Part shown: piece after piece, positions 32,609 to 46,559 of the stretch
Layout: the number at the start of each line of letters is the position of its first letter
Numbering within the stretch: position 1 is the first letter of the stretch
Notes under the pieces: model-generated
Seen by the model: the letters and a program-made list of their open reading frames with translations, nothing else
What the model was told of the DNA's origin: nothing
The model's database searches: none
Made by a program: the position numbers and the translations under genes
From: Trichaptum fuscoviolaceum
Lineage: Eukaryota; Basidiomycota; Agaricomycetes; Hymenochaetales; Trichaptaceae
DNA length: 64,000 bases
Direction of reading: 5' to 3'
Assembly: GCA_910574455.1 (NCBI GenBank)
Contig: CAJSYZ010000006.1
Location: forward strand, 1,377,376 to 1,441,375

Positions 32609-34437
32609 GAGGACACATGCTCGAAACGGTAATCGTCGTGGAACAAAGCCCCGCGCTAAACATAGCGCGAGAGGAGCTGGCGAACTAGAATGTATGTCAG
32701 GGCGCGCCAGGGGTAAGAAGCATCAAACCTGGCCGAGGTCTTATCACTCGCTTCCTTGTGCCTCTCGAGAATACACATCACTGAAAGGCTAAACATCGTC
32801 GGTTTCCCAGCATCCGTAGCGCGCGACTTCCTTCCGCGGATTCTGCCTCGATGAGGATGATGAATCGAGTTGCGCAATGAATACGGGGACTCGGCATCCC
32901 ATCACTGGTTTTACACACCTCATGGTCTGCATCATTACAGAAAGACACATCTTTTGCATGCGCGCTAGATACACATCTGGTGCGGGACGTGTCCCACGCA
33001 TTCTTTTCATGGGAAAGAGCTTGTTCGAGTGACACCGGTTATTGAACGTCAGAAGGACTGACAATTTTCAGGGAGGAATTGCTGTCGATCATCCTGAGAA
33101 AGTGCTTGTCAACCGAAAACATAGATCGCGGCTTCCAGAGAGCTGTGATAAGGAAGTCGCTTAAGAATACCTGTGTACGGGAATGAGCAAGAACTGAGCA
33201 AGAACACAAAACAAGAAACAAACATTTACCTCATCAGCCATAACGCTTATAGAGCTGTTTTGGCGTTCATCTGACAGTCCTTGGGATCCATTAATGAAAC
33301 GACGGGTAGTATTTCTCAGCGGCGACCGTCGGAGTGAAAGGCACACGCAGATAGTAAAATCGACAAGCCGTGCAGGATTTAGGCATAAGATCTTGAGATC
33401 TTGCGAAACCTGTGTTTGAAGTCCGCGAAGCTACGCCAATGCCAGGGCGCGGCAACTTGAAGACATCGTGGACAGACGTGGGTCCCTGAGCTTTTCCAGC
33501 TTTAAGCTTCTTACATTTGGACCGTGCAGACCATCTGTTCAGTGCTGGACGCGCCTGCCCAAGGAAGTGGATAACGTTAGTGTGCTGCGAATAGTCGGGT
33601 ATAATTTGATACTTCACCACCATTACCATCGTAACACGGCAAGAAGCAGCTGACCTTCTTTCAAACTTCATAGCGAGGACACTGGGAGACAAAACCTTTG
33701 TTAGGCAATTCCGCAATTCAACTAAACCACAAGGGAGGTACATACGTTGAATAAGGCGGAACCGATAAGTCCCGATTGTATAGCAAAAGTGATCGTCGTT
33801 GTCGTCAAGGAGACTGAGGAGACGGAAAGACGGAAAGGCCTCTATGTACGCCTTAGGAAGACAGGCCGCGGTGGACAACAAAGTAGTACTAGTAGACATC
33901 TGTTTCATTCCCTCATAAGTGTGACAAGCGAATGTAAAGCCAAGACCATCTCCAAAGGCCCAGAAGTCAAGTTCTTATTTCCCCCTATTTTCAGCGTTCC
34001 CTTCAAACCAGCATACGTCGAAGTCTTAGACTAGGAACACGTTCAGTCGCCACTCCCAAAGGAAAGCTAAGTGCAGAGTCTGAGACCTAGATGGGGATGG
34101 CAGAGAGGGTTACACGCCATGACGGCAGTTTCGTTGGTCGGACAAGGGTATGAGCGAAGAGAACCCCCGCGAAAGTGTGCACACCTTTTTTCGAGAAAGT
34201 AAAAACTGAACAGAGCACAATCGCTTCTGGGAACAAAGAGGTCATGAAGTAAGCGGCGGGTGTCTGGCTGCGGAAGTCTTGAAGAAGGTTACTTCGTCAT
34301 CCTGAGAGTGTCCTAGAGCCATCATTGAAAGAAGGGAGGTGTCGCGGGCATCAATTAGTACATGATAAAAATGCAGAAAACAACAATAAAATACACAGAT
34401 CAACGAGAGCAACTGATACGCGCCAATATCTCCAACT
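32609..34437. other. Long intergenic region with one unrecognised 205-codon frame
   Basis: A minus-strand frame at 33291-33908 is open for 205 codons without a recognisable motif. In a shifted frame a short segment reads FAIQSGLIGSALFN, which resembles membrane helix 6-7 of fungal DUF6534 proteins, but no full gene could be assembled around it. This may be a decayed membrane-protein gene. The remainder has only short frames. Confidence 0.3.
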
Positions 34438-35625
34438 TCACAGTGCAGTACCACGCTCGAAACTGGCACGGATTTCCGCTGTATATTTGTCGTAGTATCG
34501 GGCAATCTGAAAACAGATATCATAAGAAATGACGCAAAGGGTCGTGTGTTAGGGAAAGATACCTTTTTGTTGAACACACGATTGCGCTCGTTGATGTACG
34601 TGATATCGCCTTCGTCTTCGTTGAGGCGCTTTCGTGAGAACTTGTTGCGTTTGTCTTGTCTAAAGAAAGGAAAACACAAGGGATATTCAGTACAAGCACC
34701 ATAAAAGGTGAAAGATTTGCGTACTCCATATTGAGTTTGTGGATAACCCGGTCGACGGCCTCGTCATCTGGCTTGTGGTCGGCATACACCAGTGAATTCG
34801 CATCACGGTATAGGGACTCAGCAGCCCGCTGCTGCTCGTAGGACACAACCTGGTGAATACAAATCAGTATCAACAGAACCAAAAACAGAGATACCCAAAG
34901 TACGTACTGCGCTACCTTGAGGATTGAAGCTCGTTAAGGCTGACGAAGAGCCTTCGCCATTTCCTATCGCAAGCGCCTTCTGTCGATTGTACGCCGCTAG
35001 GTCCGGCTTAAGATGACCAAGGTCCTTTTTGTAGCGTTTTCGTGCCTGCTGCTCCTCGTCTATTCCACTTTCGATAAGTATTCAGTGAAGAGAGTCGAAG
35101 ACTCGCGCGTACCATTAAACTCGAAATCCGCGTTACGCTCCTTCCTTCTCTTCTTCTTCTCCCACTCATCGTTTTCCTCGATGGTGTATTCCCAGTTCTT
35201 CATCCTCTCTGCATCCTCGCCACGCTCTTCCGCCTCTGCTTTCAGGCGCAGGGTCTCTGCAAGCTTGAGTTGCTTCTCCCGCCTTGTGGCTTCGCGGACG
35301 GACATTTTCTGTTTCGTCGATTCGGTCACGAGATCCTTACGATTCTGCCTTGCCGCATCGCGCTAGATAATTCTGTTGAGCATAGGGCTTGGTTCACTCT
35401 GACTGTGATGCTTAGAAATGGACGTACCATCCGATTGCGAAGCTCAGCCAGCTTCTTCTTCCGTTCGTCAATTGTTTTCTTCTCGTTCTCGCCATCAGCT
35501 CCCTTCGAAGCCTCGTCCTCATCCTCCTTGTCCGACATGTTCGTCATCTCTTCAACGAATTCAACAGCAGTTTCTGCAATGTCCTCCGCAGCATCCTTCA
35601 TTGTTTGGGTTGCTCCGCCCGCCAT
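34438..35625 (-). CDS. SYF2: Pre-mRNA-splicing factor SYF2
   Basis: Component of the Prp19-associated (NineTeen) complex in the activated spliceosome. The start at 35625 gives MAGGATQTMKDAAEDIAETA. A Glu/Lys-rich coiled region follows (KKKLAELRNRM, KMSVREATRREKQLKLAETL, NDEWEKKKRRKERN). The SYF2 domain contains RKRYKKDLGHLKPD, AESLYRDANSLVYADHKPDD, DKRNKFSRKRLNEDEGDITY, INERNRVFNKK and the family C-terminus KYTAEIRASFERGTAL. These are typical of SYF2 and the length is normal. It is divergent to FOL1, with a shared promoter region of about 410 bp. Confidence 0.9.
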
Positions 35626-35844
35626 TCCTTCCCACTTGAACTTGAAGGGAGATAAGATAATTGCGTCGTGTTCCGTCCAAAATCCTTTGGAGTGTACACT
35701 ATGACCAGTACAACGGAGATGGAGTGGTTGGTCGTGGTGGCAAGAGACTGCGACCTCTACACCTTTGGCCTGAGTATTGCGTAGCTCAGTAGTATGGTCT
35801 ATAAAAGGAAATAATTACCCATTAAAATATAAATTTGACAATTT

Positions 35845-35860
35845 CGACTTCAAGTTGAAG
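35845..35860. promoter_or_regulatory. CGACTTCAAGTTGAA near-palindrome in the SYF2/FOL1 promoter
   Basis: CGACTTCAAGTTGAAG lies midway between the divergent SYF2 and FOL1 genes. The first 15 bases recur exactly upstream of the molybdopterin-domain gene (55856). Related TTCAAGTT words occur upstream of ORC3. Confidence 0.35.
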
Positions 35861-36034
35861 CGATACTTCACTTCTTGTACAAGACCTGCTACTTAGATTT
35901 CTATTATTCTAAACCATCGTACACTGACGCATTCTACTGGTTCTGAGTCTTCGAGGTTGACTGCTCTTCCTGTTTCACTTATACTCCAATTGACTGGAAA
36001 CCGGCAACGATAACTAAAAACAACGCTACTTCCA

Positions 36035-38699
36035 ATGTCTGACGGTGATCATATCAAAATCCAGAACATATCTCTGATCACATCTCTATGCGAATCTCCT
36101 TGGACCTCGATTAATCCGGCGACGTCCGTCAGCCAGCCCGTATTAGTCTCACTTGACATATGTCATGATATTGGTGCTGCTGGCTTAACAGACGACTTAT
36201 CACAATCAGTTGATTACTCGGCGGCATGCAAATCTGCTCAAAAAGCGTGTAGTGTGGACTCAACGGATTTCGCAGCTCCTACAGCTTATGGTCTAGCTGA
36301 AAAGGTCCTTCAACAATGTGTGTCGGACATAAACTTGCCTATCTCAGAGATCGGCGTTGAGATACAACTCCCAAAGGCCGTTCTACGCGCCAGAAGTGCG
36401 AGTGTCTCGGTCTCGCGGAAGAAAGACGGATCACTGTCGAAGTCTCCGTTGTTCAAGATCAATGAGCTTGTCGTACACACCGTCGTGGGGATCAATCCTC
36501 AAGAACGCGTTGACAAGCAGCCTGTCGTCATTACACTGGCGCTCGAACATGCGTCGGATTTAGACAAGTCATTCAAATTCAACTTCGCCTGCTTGGAACG
36601 ACAAATCTCTGACGTACGTTCGTCCAGAATTCTAGCGCAGAAACCCGTTAATGTTGACTATAGTTTGTTGAAGCTTCAGCATTTCTCACTGTCGAGGCCT
36701 TGACTTCAGAAATCGCTCGGACATCCTTTTCCGTGATTGAGGATCCGGCACAATATACCGTTACCGTGCGCGTGGCCAAACCCGCTGCTTTGCGGTTTGC
36801 GGATGCACCCGAAATCTCAATTACTCGCAGGGCGTCAGATTATCCCAACACCGCAGAGAATATACAACCCTCGAGGTATGTGCTCCTCATATTTGTCTCT
36901 ATATCTCTGATTTGCTTTCAAGATCACTAGAAACCTCAAAGACACATGCGGCAATTGCTCTCGGGGCTAATATCGGTGACAGATTCCAGAACATCGAGGT
37001 TGCACTCCGATATCTCGATGACTGTTCCTCCTTGTACCCGAAAGGCGGCCATAGTTCCGGTGACATATCCGTCCTCACCACTAGCTTTCTCTACGAAACA
37101 GCTCCGATGTATGTTGAGGATCAGCCTTCGTTCATTAATTGTGCGTGTTTGGTGAGCAGTCTCGACAATCGTGTTAGTAAAATCTCACTCATCTACACAG
37201 GTGGAGACGAGTCTCGAAGCGCGCGAGCTACTGGAGGTCTGCAAGCAAATAGAATCTGCCGTCGGAAGAGTCCCAAGCGTTCGATTTGGACCAAGAGCGG
37301 TTGACTTGGATATCATCGTATATGGAGAGCAGACCATAGACACAAGAAGACAAAGCGAAAGGGATAATCTAGAAAACCTGGAGGGACATCTAGTCGTCCC
37401 ACATCCTCGAATGCCAGAAAGGGAATTTGTACTAAGACCTCTGAACGAGTCAGTTATATTTATCTCCACCGGATATATGTTTTGATGTTCGCTACTAGCA
37501 TAATCCCAGAATGGGTTCATCCTCGACTTGGTCTTCCCATTCGATCTTTGCTTTCCTTGGTTATGCTGAAGAAACCCTCGGACGAGCCGCCGATGTATAA
37601 AGTCATACCCTTTCCCTACCCTATCAGCATTCGGGACCCCTCATCACTAGGTGCACCGGCAACACTGGGATACTGGACTATGCCAGATCGTAGCTATCCA
37701 CTGCCGTCGAAGGCTGACGGGCCAACTCCACCTTTCGTCATGGCAACATTGAACGTAACTCCGGACTCATTCTCCGACGGTTCAGATCACTTCAAGATGG
37801 AGGACGCTCTTGCCTACGTTCATCAATCTGTTCTCGCGGGTGCTCAAATCATTGACATAGGAGGATACTCAACTCGGCCAGGCGCTGGATTTGTTTCGGA
37901 GGATGAGGAGATCAATCGAGTTGTACCTGTCATCAGGGCCATACGCAACGACAGTCAGAGCCAGAATATATTGATCAGCATTGATACATTCCGAGTTGGA
38001 GTGGCGCGAGCTGGAATCAACGCAGGAGCGAACTGCATCAACGACGTTTATGCATTCTCCGGGCCTGATTACCCTCTTACAGTCAAGTCGTCCGATCACT
38101 TCCAGGAGATGCGCAGGCTGGCGAGGGAAACGAGTGTACCTGTGATCATGATGCACTCTCGAGGCGAAGCCGGACAGAACAAGGACTACTCAGCCTATAA
38201 ATCACATTCCGGTCCCACCACTCACGCAGTATTAGATGGCGTACGTATTGAATTGGGCCAGAAAATAGTTAATGCAGTCGAAGGGAAAGGCGGTCTCCGC
38301 CGATGGCAGGTTATTGTGGATCCAGGGATTGGTTTCAGCAAAACAGTCGAGGACAACCTAGAGCTTCTTCGAAATGCTTCAGAAGTCACGAAAGAAAATG
38401 TATGGCCTTCTGCTAGTAACCGAAAGTTCTATTCTACGATGCGTCGCTTGCCTTTCACATCCCAAACACGAAATGTCCTTGCCGGTTACACACTTCTTAT
38501 AGGGACCTCTCGTAAATCGTTCCTTGGCACTATAATCGCAAAGAATTCGAACACGTCCGAAAGACCCGCGAAAGAAAGAGACTATGCGACTGCGGCAGCC
38601 ATCACCTGTGCAGTTCAACAAGGGGCAGCCGTTCTTAGAGTGCACAACGTCCAAGGCATGGTAGACGTCGTAAAGATAGCGACAGCTTTGTGGCTCTAG
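36035..38699 (+). CDS. FOL1: Trifunctional folate synthesis protein (FolB-HPPK-DHPS)
   Basis: Fused enzyme of folate synthesis: dihydroneopterin aldolase, hydroxymethyl-dihydropterin pyrophosphokinase and dihydropteroate synthase. The start at 36035 gives MSDGDHIKIQNISLITSL. The two FolB-like halves include NELVVHTVVGINPQERVDKQ and FVEASAFLTVEALTSEIAR. HPPK follows: AAIALGANIGDRFQNIEVAL, FLYETAPMYVEDQPSF, RFGPRAVDLDIIVYG and LVVPHPRMPEREFVLRPL. DHPS follows: MATLNVTPDSFSDGS, IIDIGGYSTRPGA, DPGIGFSKT and LLIGTSRKSFLG. The intron at 36614-36663 resolves an apparent frame change. The C-terminal domain belongs to the family inhibited by sulfonamides. All exons join in frame. Confidence 0.93.
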
Positions 38700-38972
38700 T
38701 GGCAAAGACGGATGAGGACCAAAACATGTATTGCTCGATCAACTAATAGATAAGGTCTGACCAATATACGGCATTATGCAAATAATTTTTTACCAAAAAG
38801 CCCGTAAAATTCATAAAATCCAAAAAGATGTGAAGTGCGTGTGGAAAACCACATTCTAGTCATGAATATATACCAAGCGCACTGTCTAGGAAGTCCTGGA
38901 GTATATCCCTTAAGAGGGGGGGCTACACGAGATGATTAGTTTGTGGCTGAAAAAGACTTGAGGAAACTAGGC

Positions 38973-40292
<1,320 letters not shown>

Positions 40293-40408
40293 TGTGACTG
40301 CTGGTAAGGAGGTATGAGTTCGCTCGAAGATGTGACGCTGTGCTGCTGGTATTTGCAAGGCGCTGAAGACGAGAGACCTGAAGAAGATGAGGCACAACAA
40401 GGCCTCAT

Positions 40409-40415
40409 TTTATAC
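40409..40415 (-). promoter_or_regulatory. TATA box of the manganese peroxidase gene
   Basis: TATAAAA on the minus strand, 117-123 bp upstream of the start codon. ATTGG (inverted CCAAT) boxes lie farther upstream near 40,520 and 40,725. I did not find a convincing metal-response element. Confidence 0.55.
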
Positions 40416-43400
40416 TTGCACGAAGTAGCAGCTTGAGACGGACATCATCACACGGACCGCCCTCTGATCTGTCTTCAAGCAGCTGGGAATGGCAGACTTG
40501 CAATTCCTGTGCAATTCCACCAATCGAAAGCAGAGCAATTACGGCCAACGGAGCAACGCAAGCGCTGCGGTCGCGCAACCGACGGGCAAAACGTATCCCA
40601 CGCCTTGGGTGTGAGAGGAGTGTGAAGCAGTGCGTAAGTAGCTCACAGCCGATCTTGGCACATTCGGCAGTCACAGCAAGATGAGTATGCGAATGCAGAT
40701 CAGACCAGCGCTATCGTTAGCGGATTGGCGCACACGCCAAATGAAGCGGATCCCAGGACAACGGTAGATGCGTCCAGAGGTAAGATTCATAGAAGATGTG
40801 CGTGTCCGTGGGAAGCTTCTTTCGCGTCAACCTTCATAGTTTGAGGAAGAAACAAAGAAGAACAGAGAATGTTCTCTTCTAGCGCTTGACCTTTCGACTC
40901 GGTAAGAGAATCCACTTCACAATTCTATCGTATTCCGCACGGCACTTGAAGGTGAAGCACGGTGAGTCGGATCACTGTGGCGGTCGTAAAGCGTAAGCGT
41001 AGGACGCCCATCAAAGCGGGCAGGGAGGACGATCCCCATTGCTGTTCAATTTCGTAAAGATGTGTCATTCCGGAATGATAGGACGCTGTGTCCATCATTA
41101 CATGCCCAACATACGTTTTCAATCGATTTCATCTAGTAAAAGCCAGTGCAGAACGTGCAGTAGATCGCATCAGCTGCGGTTGGGGACGTGATGAACGTGC
41201 GCAAACTGGCTCAAACCGAAGGATGAAAGATACATGACGTCCAATGATGGATAACTCCGGAACCGACTTCACTTTCCAAACCGCTTCGACCCCACAGCTT
41301 GGAAAGGACTTCATTCAGGCCTGAGATGAAACTTCGTAGATTCGTAGATGGCAGCCAATGGTAAGTCTGATGTTTACGGGCAAGGGGTACGATGGGGCTA
41401 CTGCAAAGCAAGTGAGAAATGCGTGTATCATGAGCTTCGGTCAAGGCGGAGATGCCGTGGATTGATTGTTCCAGAAAGGGGTATTTTCGACCTTGAAGAC
41501 TCCTATGTGCCGGTGCCAAGAATGCCAAGCCCGGTAACACGCTTTGCAACTACTCCATTGAGCCGGGACGGCTGCGGTAAGTATTCCGTAAAGCCCTTAA
41601 AAAAGCACAACACCGGTCAACTTCTTAGCCGACAAAAAGGAACAATGATGGGAGACAACGTACTGCACTATACAACTTGAACGGGATGGTCCAGGCAACA
41701 TATTCAACATGTCCGGTGAGGCCGGTGAGAAAGTACGCAAGCCCAGCTGTGAAACACAGAACTGGAAAATATTTCTAATTCATCAGCGGCGACTTTGAGA
41801 GCTCGATTCCATGGAAGATAATGTCGTACTGAGGAATGTCCGTACCTAGAGTAAAACAGCTGGATGTCCTATCAAACAGCTCCATAAGGTTTAGACCTGG
41901 TGAGAGATTCTTGTACATCAAACGTTCGCATATTCATTGCTATGGAGAAGGCCAATGGGACGAGAACGCAACTTTGGAGTGCCCGTTAGTTGCTTGTTCG
42001 TATCGTAGGACATTTGACATATGTGGGAGGCTCACAATTGGCTAAAGACTCCGATGGTCTCGAAGCGCGCACGCTCGTACTTGATATCCATGTGGTAGTT
42101 GAAGACACTATTGATCGAGGCGATTAGAGTAGTTGGCGTGGGTCGGGTTCGGTATCGTATGAATGCAGTGCGAAAGTAAGTTCTAGGTGCCGGGAATGTG
42201 AAACTAGCTTGGTACCTGCAGCTGATCGATAACAAGAGACGACAGAGTCCGATTGGTCTTTCCATTGCATCCCGAATCATAGACTAACTCACTAAAAGGG
42301 GAGAAAAATTAATCAAAGTAGTATCCTGCCAGACATTAGAGCTGCAACTTACTCAAGACCGACATACTCCGGTTCCGACGATGTATTTTCACAGGCATTG
42401 GAGTGCTGCACCAGTAGATACAAACATAAGGCCAGGCCGAGGCATGAGAATGATACTCCACGTTCCGGCCTACATCTTGAGCTTAATTGCGGAGGGAAAG
42501 TTCGGGGGAGTAAAGGATCCGTAGACATGCTCTCCCGCGTCGATCCTTGAATTTGATTTGAGTTTTACTTCTCACGTTGAAGAAAAGCTTAATGCTGTCC
42601 TCGGCCTCTCCTCGCTATCTTAATGATCCTGGGAATGACGATGAGAACTCCTGAGTATGTTTTTCTGGATCAATAGACTTACTACAGTCTCAGTTCATCC
42701 GGATGAGCTGGTGATGTCTCCGGATGATGCCATGTGAGATGACATTACACTGTCGGCCAGGCACAACCTCGAACTCGCCAAGTTGTCATCACACACATGC
42801 TTTCAACATGGTGGGACGTAACGACTTCCTCCTTTCAGCTCCGAGGAAATCGGCATAACAATCATATAGTTGATAAGTATACACTCCTATAATCAGGACC
42901 GAACATCGGAAGCAGGGATGATTTTGATGTGATAAATAACGTCTCGCCAGTCATATACTTCACTGCATGACAGTAACAGACCTTAGTAGAACTTTCCTAG
43001 TAATCATGTTCAAGTTGGACGCACCATGATATGCTCATCCTTCGATACTACAGGCTAAAATCCCTCATCTCTCATAACTCTTCTGCACTGGAAGTACGCG
43101 AGCGTCCTCCAATGTCTCTTGTAAAAGACATCTTGAATCGCCACGTCTGGCCATGAGAGATAATCTGATAGTTTTAAGTTGAACGACGCATGCTAATCAC
43201 GCGGCAGTATGTCAACATCCCTTCGATCTGTGAAGGACACGGCATTTTGTTATCGACGACAAAGTACAAATCGTCACTAGCCTTGACCGAAGAAGAAGAA
43301 TTCAAGGTGTGCTACGCATCCAAGTCGATATAGTTACTCACTTTTAACCAGACAATCCACTGCAATACGAAGAAAACGGCCTATCGTTGACGCGCCTCGC

Positions 43401-44100
43401 AAGAATGCCCTTCAATCTTCTCTACCTGATGCTTCGATACAGGACACGGTGGATGCTCAAGCATGTCGTGAGGGAAGTTCTCTCATCAAGAGGGTGAATA
43501 AAGTTCCAGTAAGGTCGATGAAATGTGGCAGCCAAATGTTTGTGTGCGTTAGGGCCGCAGAACACTTGGCTTGCTGGCGGAAAGAAAACAACTGAAAGAT
43601 CAACATCCCTCCGCGACATCTTATTTGTTGGTAGCAGTCGGTCACTTCGTGAACACTTAAGGACTCGAATTAGCTGGGACAAGAGATCCACTTCCGCCTA
43701 GTGATGCTGGATGTATCGTCAGAAAGGCCGAATCGTGCATGGTTGTGCAAGTTCAACTCACCTATTGAATGACAGCCAATTCCACGTCGTCAAAGGTTGG
43801 ACAAAAGTAGCAATAATTTGAAGTCCGAAAAAGGCCGGCGTAAGAAGCCTCCGTAAGTAAAACGTATGCCAGTGTAGTTTACCTGTGTATAATCAAGATT
43901 TCAGCTTCAAGCATGGCACAAGTTCAAGGAGATAGGCCAGCTATTTGACGAGTGTTAGCGGATAATCTCATGGATGAACACATGAAATACAGATAGAGAA
44001 CTTAGAGTCAAATAAACACAATATTTTATTTTCAAAAAAGAACGGAAACCTAGACAAAGCACCTATACTCTTCACTATGTATAATTGTCATCTCAAATTA
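40416..44100. other. Long intergenic region; one weak candidate gene at 42.03-42.53 kb
   Basis: No recognised gene in 3.7 kb. On the minus strand from ATG 42528 a frame encodes MSTDPLLPRTFPPQLSS, then a hydrophobic segment (SFSCLGLALCLYLLVQ). It has a well-formed intron (GTAAGT ... TTTTAG) leading to ELVYDSGCNGKTNRTLSS, and then perhaps a further exon ending FETIGVFSQL near 42,032. This could be a small anchored or secreted protein of unknown function. Frames around 41.2-41.7 kb on both strands are not recognisable. The rest, to 44.1 kb, is empty of signals I can support. Confidence 0.3.
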
Positions 44101-44104
44101 GAGT

Positions 44105-46556
44105 AACGCCAGTATCTGAAGCTATCACTTTTCCACAAAACCTAGACATGCACAAATAAAGGCAAGGCTAGACGCATTCATGCATTTAATACCAAGCTCT
44201 GACACTCTTTCCTTGTGTACCTACCCAGCAGCGTATAGAAAACCGTTTATCCATTTTCAGCATCCACAACTCGGTGCAAGAGTGTCTCTATGTCCGCAGA
44301 GCGAGGGGATATCTTGCACTTGAAAGGCTTTGGGTGACTAACAGAATGCATAAGATTAGTTGCGTAGCTGGAATGGAATCGCACGTACGAGACTGCAATG
44401 GACGTGTACTCCTCTGTAGGTGTTATGGGCATTCCATCTTCGCCAATTGCCTTTTCGATGTTAAACGTCACCAGGAAGGAGGCCAATGTCATCTTGATCT
44501 TCAGGTTGTGTCAATATACCAAGCGAAGAGGCAATGCGAGGAATGTAATGCACCAGGTTCTCGGCCAAGTGTCTTCCAGGGCAGATACTGCGCGGTTATA
44601 AAGGTAAGGCTAAAGTCAAGTCACGCAGATAAACGGGCCTCGTACCGACGTCCAAAGCCGAAAGCCATCTGATCAGGATGCCTCGGCATTCGCTCACCTT
44701 CTTTTGGCAAGAAACGCTCCGGCTTGAACTGATCAGGCTCTGGATATTCATCACTATCCCTGAACATAGCCCTAGTCGACTGAAAATGTCAGATCATACA
44801 TATTATGCTACCAGTTCATCGCACCAGACATTCGGAAGAACCATAGTCTCGTCGGGTATGTAATACCCATTGTAGAAATCGTCCGCATTGGTGCAATGCG
44901 GCAATGCTATATGTACATATAGTCAGGAGGAAGTTGAAGAGATCAATGAGCCAAAGGATTACCGAATGGTGTGACGGGATGCCATCTATACGTTCGCAAT
45001 TGTAGGCGATGGTGAGTGCACATAATTCAGAAGACTACGAACCGTAGAACCTCCTTGTATATTGCTTCTAAGTAGGAGAGGTTGGCCAGATCATCAAGTG
45101 TTGGTAGATTACCCTTTCCCAGCACCCGATCAACCTCCTCTTGACCACGGCGCTGCACTTCGGGGTAGAGCACCATGGCAAGTATGAAAGACAAATTCGA
45201 TGATACTGTCTGATGATTTCAATGAGTATAGCAGAATCTTATGAGCAAAAGACAACACACCGTATCTGATCCGGCTGGGAAAAAGAACAATCAGTAAATG
45301 AAATGTATTACCAAAGACAACACCTCTACTCACCAGCGTAGATCACGGATGTAACGCCTTCAATAAGCTCCTCGTCCTCTACATCTCCCTGTTTGTTCAC
45401 ATTTGTTTCCAGTAATTGGCTTGTGATAGAAGGGAATGCTTGTCCGCTCAACTAACGAAACTAAAAAGACAGTTCAAGAACGACCATACTCTTAAACTCA
45501 CCGCTCGTTCTTTCCCCATCGTATATGGCAGATGAAGGATGTCCATAGCTAAGTCGTGTCCTTTTTTTGCGTACTGTTTGAAGCCTGCTCCGGGAAACCA
45601 ATCCGGTAGGTACTTCACTAGACAGTCATAGTTAAATTAAGTATGCCAGCAACAACGAACCATTCGACTTACGCGGTGGAATGAAATTTACGACGAAGAA
45701 CCCCAAAGCTTCCGTCACCGCTACAAGACCCTTTTCAGCCAGCTCGATGTAAGAGTCTTTCTCCGGCTCGACTGCAGGTAATAAATCAGAGCCAATGTTC
45801 AAGTTGATGGTAAGAGATAGACCTACCTTCGTAGCCATACGTTATCATCATGATGATTGCCCCGGAAAGGCTAGGCCTAGTTAAACAATGCTATGCAATT
45901 CGGAGGGTATCGGTACATACTGCCTTATACTTCTTGTAAACTGTTCGGGTTCATTCAAGATACTCAAAAGCATCCGATGTACCTCCTTCATCACGACTGG
46001 ATTGTATTGACCAACGGCCGAGGGCTGTAAGAATTGGTGAAGTAACTGCCTGCTCTTGCGCTGTTTGTCACCATAGGGCATGAGAGACGGCATGTACCCC
46101 CAGCCCTGTCTATGTAGTTACGTTATTTCAAAGAAAAAAAAGCGAGAGAGATTACAATCAACTCACAATTCATTACACATTACCAGCCTCGGTCGTGAGT
46201 TGTAAGTGGCACCTTTCTTATCGAATAGTTCCACAGCGACTTCGTACGTGTTCACAAAAACAGTGCGTTCTGTGAAGTTCTTTACGTACACCAAATCACC
46301 TTGGAAAAAAGAGCTCTATAGATTAGAGTATATACATTTTATTGCTGCAGCTCACCGTATGTTTTACCCCATACTCTCGCTGTCTCCCACACATACAACG
46401 CCGGCATATCCAGAACATTGCCTATGATAGGTAGAGGCTTAGGACCAGGTGGATACGGTAGGCCCTGCCTATTCCTGCGAAGTCGGACTAAGTAGGACCT
46501 TAGCCATAACGATCCACAGATGAGCGTGATGAATTCAGCAAGCTGGCGTAGCATCA
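44105..46556 (-). repeat. Left arm of inverted P450 gene duplication
   Basis: Reverse-complement relative of 59696-62158. The similarity begins 2-3 bases before the start codon (CTGATGCTACGCC) and runs through all exons and introns. It ends about 140 bp past the stop, where the copies still share TGAATGCGTCTAGC and TTGCCTTTATTT. Upstream of the ATG the two copies are unrelated. Confidence 0.88.
44247..46554 (-). CDS. Cytochrome P450 monooxygenase, copy 1
   Basis: Membrane-anchored P450 of the large agaricomycete group often annotated as OrdA/CYP64-like. The start at 46554 gives MLRQLAEFITLICGSLWLRS, an N-terminal anchor, then the proline hinge PYPPGPKPLPIIGNV. Next are LFDKKGATYNSRPRLVM, the I-helix oxygen-activation motif AGSDT, the K-helix YLEAIYKEVLRWHPV (ExxR), PERFLPKEGERMPRHPDQ and the heme loop FGFGRRICPGRHLAEN with the axial Cys. 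The C-terminus is PRSADIETLLHRVVDAENG. About ten short introns, all consistent with copy 2. The substrate is unknown; family members act in secondary metabolism and xenobiotic oxidation. Confidence 0.88.
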
Positions 46557-46559
46557 GAA

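Noticed and set aside
36600..36720. Apparent frameshift in FOL1 with a VDYSLL-like word
   Set aside because: A 50-bp GT-AG intron (36614-36663) removes the word and joins ISD to FVEASAFLTVEAL in frame, as expected for FolB. The VDYSLL reading is a chance translation of the intron's 3' end and the next exon's first bases.
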